From a bacterium (GTDB taxonomy: Bacteria; Desulfobacterota; DSWW01), in contig JANQFG010000137.1 in NCBI GenBank assembly GCA_028277985.1, positions 1 through 64,000 on the forward strand: a stretch of DNA of 64,000 nucleotides. Reading direction: 5' to 3'. The position numbers and the translations under genes are program-made. Below, piece by piece: positions 60,216-64,000 of this stretch (its first letter is position 1; each line of letters begins with the position of its first letter). The notes under the pieces were generated by a model. The model was not told the origin of the DNA. It saw only the letters and a program-made list of their open reading frames with translations, and made no database searches.

Positions 60216-60635
60216 TCTTGCAGCCTTTCTCCTTCCCCAGTCCCATCTCGGAGGCCCGTCCGCCTTCGCAGGAGGCCCCTACTTTCGCAGTGGACGAACG
60301 GAGACGCCTCCTTGGATGCTCGCTTCGAGCCTGTTTCGGCGTGATGTCGCCCCAAGGCGTGCCGGCGGGTCCATGGGCCCACTCCTTGGGGCGCCATTGT
60401 ACCACTTCTTGCCGAAAGGGTCTGCAGATGCATGTCCTCGCCCGCATGCTCTCCCGCTCCCGGCTCCTCAGCCCCGAAAGAGCCATACGGGGTCCAACGA
60501 GGCAAGGGTAAAAAGGGGTCTGACCCCTATTCGTGGCTGTCCCCGAATTCAGACGGCGGCCCGCTGGGGCAACAACCCTCGATCGTAGGACGGCCGTCGA
60601 TTCGCCCGCTTTGGCCGAGTCCTTTGGTACATGGG
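60216..60635. other. Intergenic region between hisHF and the NTF2-like gene
   Basis: A 420-bp gap without a supported gene. It holds an inverted repeat GCCCCAAGG (60349-60357) / CCTTGGGGC (60384-60392) with a 26-nt loop, and a GGGGTCTGACCCC element (60515-60527) identical to that at 49789. The several open frames here do not resemble proteins and overlap each other. Confidence 0.5.
60515..60527. repeat. Second copy of the GGGGTCTGACCCC element
   Basis: Perfect inverted repeat with 6-bp arms and a single central base. Identical to the 49789-49801 element. It is in the non-coding gap between hisHF and the NTF2-like gene. Confidence 0.6.
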
Positions 60636-61172
60636 TCAGGCGTCGTGACTCGGAGGCTCGTACAGGACCGGTCGGCCCTGGCGCAGTGTTCCTGCTCCCA
60701 GCGAATCCGAAAGGAACGGTGGGTGCTCCTGGAGCACCATCCAACCCCAGGTGCTCGATATCCTGAGCCAGGAAAAGAGCCACTTCCCTTCCTCGAGCAC
60801 GAGGGTGGCCTCGTAGATGCCGCCTGTCACGGCGTAATGGATCGAAGTGAGGAAATAGGCACTCATGTCTGCTGTTTTACCGTCGGACCGGACATTCACC
60901 GTCACGTTCGCGGAATGGTGCCGGGTCATGATGCCCCGGTGGTCCTCGTAGATCGGGCGGATCTCTTCTCGTCCCCTGCAGTCCAGGTTCTCGCCCGTAC
61001 CCGGCGGGTAGTTCATGACCTCCAGGTGTGCATCCCCCACGAAAAGGGCGAGGAGATCCTCGACGAACTCTCCGTCCAGGTAGTGAAGGTACTCGTTGAA
61101 GGTGCTGATGCAGGCCTCCTTCGCCTCGATTCGTTCCACACGCGCAACCAGATCTTCGAGCAAATCGGACAT
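60636..61172 (-). CDS. SnoaL/NTF2-like protein (nuclear transport factor 2 family)
   Basis: 178 aa. After a coiled helix (VARVERIEAKEACISTFNEYLHYLDGEF) the sequence VEDLLALFVGDAHLEVMNY, the DHRGIMTRHHSANVTVNVRSDGKTADMSAYFLTSIHY strand pair and GKWLFSWLRISSTWGW ending follow the SnoaL-like (PF13577-type) pattern used by ring-hydroxylating dioxygenase beta-subunit-like and dehydratase proteins. The conserved HH pair near residue 86 may be catalytic. ATG 61172 follows GAAAGGAGGG. A stand-alone gene; its function cannot be told. Confidence 0.7.
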   Translation of the reverse strand: MSDLLEDLVARVERIEAKEACISTFNEYLHYLDGEFVEDLLALFVGDAHLEVMNYPPGTGENLDCRGREEIRPIYEDHRGIMTRHHSANVTVNVRSDGKTADMSAYFLTSIHYAVTGGIYEATLVLEEGKWLFSWLRISSTWGWMVLQEHPPFLSDSLGAGTLRQGRPVLYEPPSHDA

Positions 61173-61422
61173 AGTACTGCCCTCCTTTCTTCTCTCGATA
61201 CCGATCACTTTGCAGGTCTCTTATCACACTCCCCCGGAAGCGGTTCAAACGTTCCCAACCGTGCACCGCGAAAAGACCGAGCCTGCACCCTGAACTGTTT
61301 TGTCGGCTCACCCCTTCCTTGAATGTTCAAATGCAAGACCTGACCCCTTTCGCCGAACCCTTTCGGGCGCCCCCGGCACCGCAGTCTGACATTAACCTTG
61401 CAGCCTGGAACCGTGAAAAGAA

Positions 61423-61451
61423 ACCCCCGGTAGCCGTCCGGTACCGGGGGT
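61423..61451 (-). terminator. Rho-independent terminator of the duplicated lipoprotein gene
   Basis: ACCCCCGGTA (61423-61432) and TACCGGGGGT (61442-61451) form a perfect 10-bp stem with a 9-nt loop. Read on the minus strand, the stem is followed by TTCTTTTC. It lies 29 bp after the stop of the gene at 61480, on the correct side. The rest of 61173-61422 has no recognisable gene, only a CTGACCCC-like word near 61341. Confidence 0.8.
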
Positions 61452-61479
61452 ATCGGTTCTTAAGCGCTGAGGACTTCTC

Positions 61480-62469
61480 TTAGAAGCCGGGAAGATCGAA
61501 GATCATGACCATGTTCAACGTGTACGGATCGGAGGTAACATCCCCACCATCGACGACCACCCTGACGCATTGAGGTGCGATCGTGCCAAAAGAGACCAGA
61601 TCGCCCAGGCCCGGAAACGGGTTCTCCTCCGTTGCGTTGGTAACGTCGTCGATGAAACCGTTCACGTAATAGACGCCGTTGGGCATGTCCTCGAACTCGA
61701 CGATCACCTCACTCCCCGGGGCGGACATATCCACCACGCCGACGTTCTTCTCCTTTACAACGATGTCGTCCACGTTGCCCGTGATGTCGAAGCACACCAC
61801 GCACAGAGAGACACTCAGAGGCCCGATTCCATCGCCACCCGTCCAGGGAAGCAGCGGTGTAGTGCGTCTCACAGGAACCGTCACCTTGTACGCATCACCA
61901 TCATCTTCGATGTCCGGGTCCTCCTCTTCTTCCTCCTGTTCGCTGCACACCTCCTCATCGTCTATGGGAAGGGCAAAGGGCATCACCCAATTCAGGTCGA
62001 GGTTGACATCCTGCAGGTCACCGCCTGACACGGTCACCTCGACGCACGCGGGTGATGCCTGGCCGAAATACACCAGGTCTCCGGTTTCCGAGATGTTTTC
62101 CGGGTTGACCGTGTTGACCGCGTCGTCCATGAAACCACCGAGATGATAGGTCCCGTCCGGAATGCCGCTGATTTCAAAAGGCACGGCGGCCCCCTCTTCC
62201 GACAGATCCGCGTCCGTGATCACGATGCCGCCGATGAACTCCGGAAGACATCCGGTGCGGGCAGGGCATTCGGCCATTAGGTTGAGATGGATGTCCCCCC
62301 TTCCGTCACCCAACTCCGGATCCGGCTCGTAGGACCGGGTCACCGTACCCGAAACCGAATACGTTGCCGGTCCCCCGGCAAGCTGTTCTTCATCCTCGCT
62401 GCAGCCGATATGGGCGGCAGCAAGGACCGCACACAGCAAGACACACACCCATGGGTCAATCATACGCAT
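61480..62469 (-). CDS. Predicted lipoprotein with two repeated domains, function unknown
   Basis: 329 aa. A signal peptide (DPWVCVLLCAVLAAAHIGC) suggests lipid attachment at Cys. The mature part has two repeats of about 130 residues: residues ~40-175 and ~190-329. Both run through a GDG(R/I)G-containing first strand, a beta-rich centre, then (I/M)P(D/N)G(T/V)Y(H/Y)(L/V)(G/N)GF(M/I)DD, GDLV(Y/S)FG, and a closing V(S/D)GGD block with an M(P/I)F strand. This resembles carboxypeptidase-regulatory or prealbumin-like beta-sandwiches. An acidic linker (EEEEEDPDIEDDGD) joins the repeats. ATG 62469 follows GGGGAGGG. It has its own terminator. Confidence 0.7.
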   Translation of the reverse strand: MRMIDPWVCVLLCAVLAAAHIGCSEDEEQLAGGPATYSVSGTVTRSYEPDPELGDGRGDIHLNLMAECPARTGCLPEFIGGIVITDADLSEEGAAVPFEISGIPDGTYHLGGFMDDAVNTVNPENISETGDLVYFGQASPACVEVTVSGGDLQDVNLDLNWVMPFALPIDDEEVCSEQEEEEEDPDIEDDGDAYKVTVPVRRTTPLLPWTGGDGIGPLSVSLCVVCFDITGNVDDIVVKEKNVGVVDMSAPGSEVIVEFEDMPNGVYYVNGFIDDVTNATEENPFPGLGDLVSFGTIAPQCVRVVVDGGDVTSDPYTLNMVMIFDLPGF

Positions 62470-62780
62470 GATTCCCTCCCCGGAATCGTGTCTCGAGCAG
62501 TGGAGTCCTTTCCACGAACAGATCGAGGATATATGGAAACGAAATTCTGGGTCAAATAAATATATCTGATCAATTTTTCGCCTCGCGTCAGACAGTTTCT
62601 CGAGGGCGGGCCCGTCGCCCGACTTGGATCCTTCCCCGACAGGAGGCTCCCTCAAGGCCCCTTCTGTGGCTCCATTTATTTCGACCAGTCAGTCATATTA
62701 GGTCAATAACGATCCTGTTCAGTCTTCAATATGCTGTTTTTTATATAGAATCACAAAATCACTCACAGCCTTTTTTCTTC

Positions 62781-62809
62781 TTGACATTGACCGACTAGTC
62801 GGGTAAAAG
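62781..62809 (+). promoter_or_regulatory. Promoter with TetR-type operator in its spacer
   Basis: TTGACA (62781-62786) and TAAAAG (62804-62809) are 17 bp apart, and the 12-bp perfect palindrome CCGACTAGTCGG (62791-62802) fills the spacer. This is a classical repressor position. The downstream gene at 63075 is a TetR regulator (about 265-nt leader). The rest of the 605-bp gap 62470-63074 shows no supported gene. Confidence 0.6.
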
Positions 62810-63074
62810 TGTGAAATACGATCTCCACAAACCGATTGTGCGAGCATCCCCATGCCAGAGACAGGCTCCTTGAAAGGTTTCTTCTCTTGTCCACCACGCT
62901 GCTTGCCTACGACCTCAACCAGACCGTCTACACCCATTGGCGTATCCCCATGCAATCGGTTTCGCCCCGATGTGGGGACCCTCTCTCTCCTCCCAGCGGC
63001 CACAGACCCGTGCGGTACCGGCCAAAGGCCTCGGTCTGTACGAGCCGGAAGACTTCATTGAGAAAAGGAGAGGA

Positions 63075-63761
63075 ATGTCCCCAAAGATCGTAGACCGGCA
63101 GGCGAAGAGGGCTGAGATCGCCAGGATCGCCCTGGACGTTTTTGCAGAGCACGGGGTGGACGCTACGATCGAACAGGTCGCCAGAGCCGCAAAAATCGGG
63201 AAAGGGACTGTTTATGAGTATTACCGCTCCAAGACCGAATTGATCTTCGGCAGCGTCCTTACATACTTTGAGCAGCTCGATCAGTTGACTCAGGATGCCT
63301 CCCAGCAGTTCGACAACCCCGAGCAGAGGCTGCGTTTCGAAGTCAAACGCATCGTGAAGAGGCTCCTGGGGGACAAGCGATATTCCCAGATCGTCGTCGG
63401 CGTGCTCAGGATGACAAACACAAAAGAGGGCCGTCTCATCGACCGCACTTTGAACCGGGAGGTCAACAGGCGATTCGTTGCACTCATCACCAAGAGAATC
63501 CTCGAAGGCATCTCACACGGCGTCTTTCGGCCCGAAATAGCGAAGCAAACCGAGGTCCTTGCAATGAATATGATCGCCTTCACGGACGGACTCTGGTTCA
63601 GCTACTACCTGGAAAGAGGGAAGATCAACCTCGAAGAACAGCTCGATCTCTACCTGCACATATTCTTCCAACACTTGAGAAAGACACCGTCCGCTTCAGC
63701 AGACGAAAAGGTCGTGCATCCGAGGGAAACCATGGCTGCCAAGGGCAGCCACGACTTCTAG
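63075..63761 (+). CDS. TetR family transcriptional regulator
   Basis: 228 aa. Helix-turn-helix at residues ~10-55 (VDATIEQVARAAKIGKGTVYEYYRSKTELIFGS) followed by a helical ligand-binding region; the C-terminal tail of ~25 residues is less ordered. ATG 63075 is preceded by AAGGAGAGGA; in-frame upstream codons belong to the leader. The next gene, 29 bp downstream, encodes a DUF1302-like outer-membrane protein, so the pair may be one operon that is autoregulated through the palindrome at 62791. Confidence 0.88.
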   Translation: MSPKIVDRQAKRAEIARIALDVFAEHGVDATIEQVARAAKIGKGTVYEYYRSKTELIFGSVLTYFEQLDQLTQDASQQFDNPEQRLRFEVKRIVKRLLGDKRYSQIVVGVLRMTNTKEGRLIDRTLNREVNRRFVALITKRILEGISHGVFRPEIAKQTEVLAMNMIAFTDGLWFSYYLERGKINLEEQLDLYLHIFFQHLRKTPSASADEKVVHPRETMAAKGSHDF

Positions 63762-63790
63762 AGAAAGAACCGCACAAAAGGGGGGAAGCC

Positions 63791-64000
63791 ATGAAGAAGT
63801 GGAGTCTGATCGTATTCCAGTTGGGACTTGCGCTCCTGCTGTGTTCCCAATCGGCAGAGGCGAGAAGGTTGACGATCGGCAACCAGACCTTCTCAGTGCT
63901 CGGGTACGTGGCGCAGACCGCCCAGTTCGGCTGGCGGGATACCTGCGATACGGAGAAAGGGCTTCAACAGGCCCTCACCACCGCCTTCCTCGAGGTCGAC
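63791..64000 (+). CDS. DUF1302-like outer-membrane protein (3' truncated by window end)
   Basis: Only the first 70 codons are visible. A Sec signal peptide (KKWSLIVFQLGLALLLCSQSAEA) is followed by RLTIGNQTFSVLGYVAQTAQFG, a pattern seen at the N-terminus of DUF1302 beta-barrel proteins. These often accompany DUF1329 proteins such as the one at 16593. Start ATG 63791 with GGGGGAAG upstream. The annotation is provisional because most of the gene lies outside the window. Confidence 0.5.
   Translation, partial: MKKWSLIVFQLGLALLLCSQSAEARRLTIGNQTFSVLGYVAQTAQFGWRDTCDTEKGLQQALTTAFLEVD

Noticed and set aside
1..64000. tRNA, rRNA, CRISPR array, prophage or transposase genes
   Set aside because: No cloverleaf-like conserved ends, rRNA blocks, regularly spaced repeats or transposase motifs were recognised.

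Overview
The window is about 64 kb of GC-rich, densely coding chromosomal DNA. It most likely comes from a strictly anaerobic bacterium of the Desulfobacterota (old Deltaproteobacteria) type. That assignment is inferred from gene content: 2-hydroxyacyl-CoA dehydratase with its activator, UbiD/UbiX/LpdD-type decarboxylation, two molybdenum hydroxylases beside selenium-cofactor genes (yqeB, yqeC, mocA, xdhC), a reductive-dehalogenase-like Fe-S protein, a DUF362 Tat protein and two sigma-54 activators. No rRNA, tRNA, CRISPR array, transposase or phage gene was seen.

Layout. (1) 1-6.1 kb: the end of a reductive-dehalogenase-like gene, a possible TetR remnant, a lipoprotein alpha-L-fucosidase coupled to a small membrane-anchored protein, an NTF2-like protein, and a marR-acyl-CoA dehydrogenase pair. 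(2) 6.1-15.2 kb: a divergent catabolic island. Leftward are a GntR regulator, an acyl-CoA synthetase fused to an SCP2 domain, and a dehydratase activase. Rightward are two dehydratase subunits, an enoyl-CoA hydratase, a class III CoA transferase and an SDR. Five copies of one 9-bp operator-like word lie in the shared control region. (3) 15.2-29.5 kb: an M24 family protein with a substituted metal ligand, a DUF1329 protein, a STAS protein overlapping a dihydroorotate-dehydrogenase-like ferredoxin enzyme, a GAF-sigma-54 activator, a type-1 thiolase-like protein, RidA, a nitrilase, an ADP-forming acyl-CoA synthetase alpha-type protein with its MarR regulator, and DUF6599 and DUF362 proteins.

(4) 29.5-37.4 kb: a self-contained accessory type II fatty-acid/polyketide-like operon read leftward: FabD, FabI-like, FabG, FabZ-like, FabF-like, ACP, PlsC-like acyltransferase and a 4'-phosphopantetheinyl transferase. 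A sigma-54 type promoter precedes fabD, and a sigma-54 activator is divergently encoded. The phosphopantetheinyl transferase has no ATG, GTG or TTG start and appears to begin at ATT behind a strong Shine-Dalgarno sequence.

(5) 37.4-56.7 kb: eighteen genes all on the minus strand, many with 4-bp stop/start overlaps: TetR, a TrmO-FmdE-like fusion, molybdenum hydroxylase I, UbiD, LpdD-like, UbiX, molybdenum hydroxylase II, M20 amidohydrolase, cyclic amidohydrolase, XdhC, MocA, YqeB, YqeC and a Glu/Leu dehydrogenase. This looks like an anaerobic N-heterocycle (purine-like) ring-hydroxylation, ring-opening and decarboxylation pathway with its own selenium-molybdenum cofactor maturation. A divergent TPP enzyme shares the TetR-type operators. 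(6) 58.6-64 kb: a eukaryote-style HisH-HisF fusion far from other his genes, an NTF2-like protein, an internally duplicated lipoprotein, a TetR gene with its operator inside its promoter, and the start of a DUF1302-like outer-membrane protein.

Together the genes suggest an anaerobe that activates and degrades varied carboxylic acids and heterocycles through CoA thioesters and also makes an unusual lipid or polyketide under sigma-54 control. All functions are inferred from visible motifs and context; no database search was possible.
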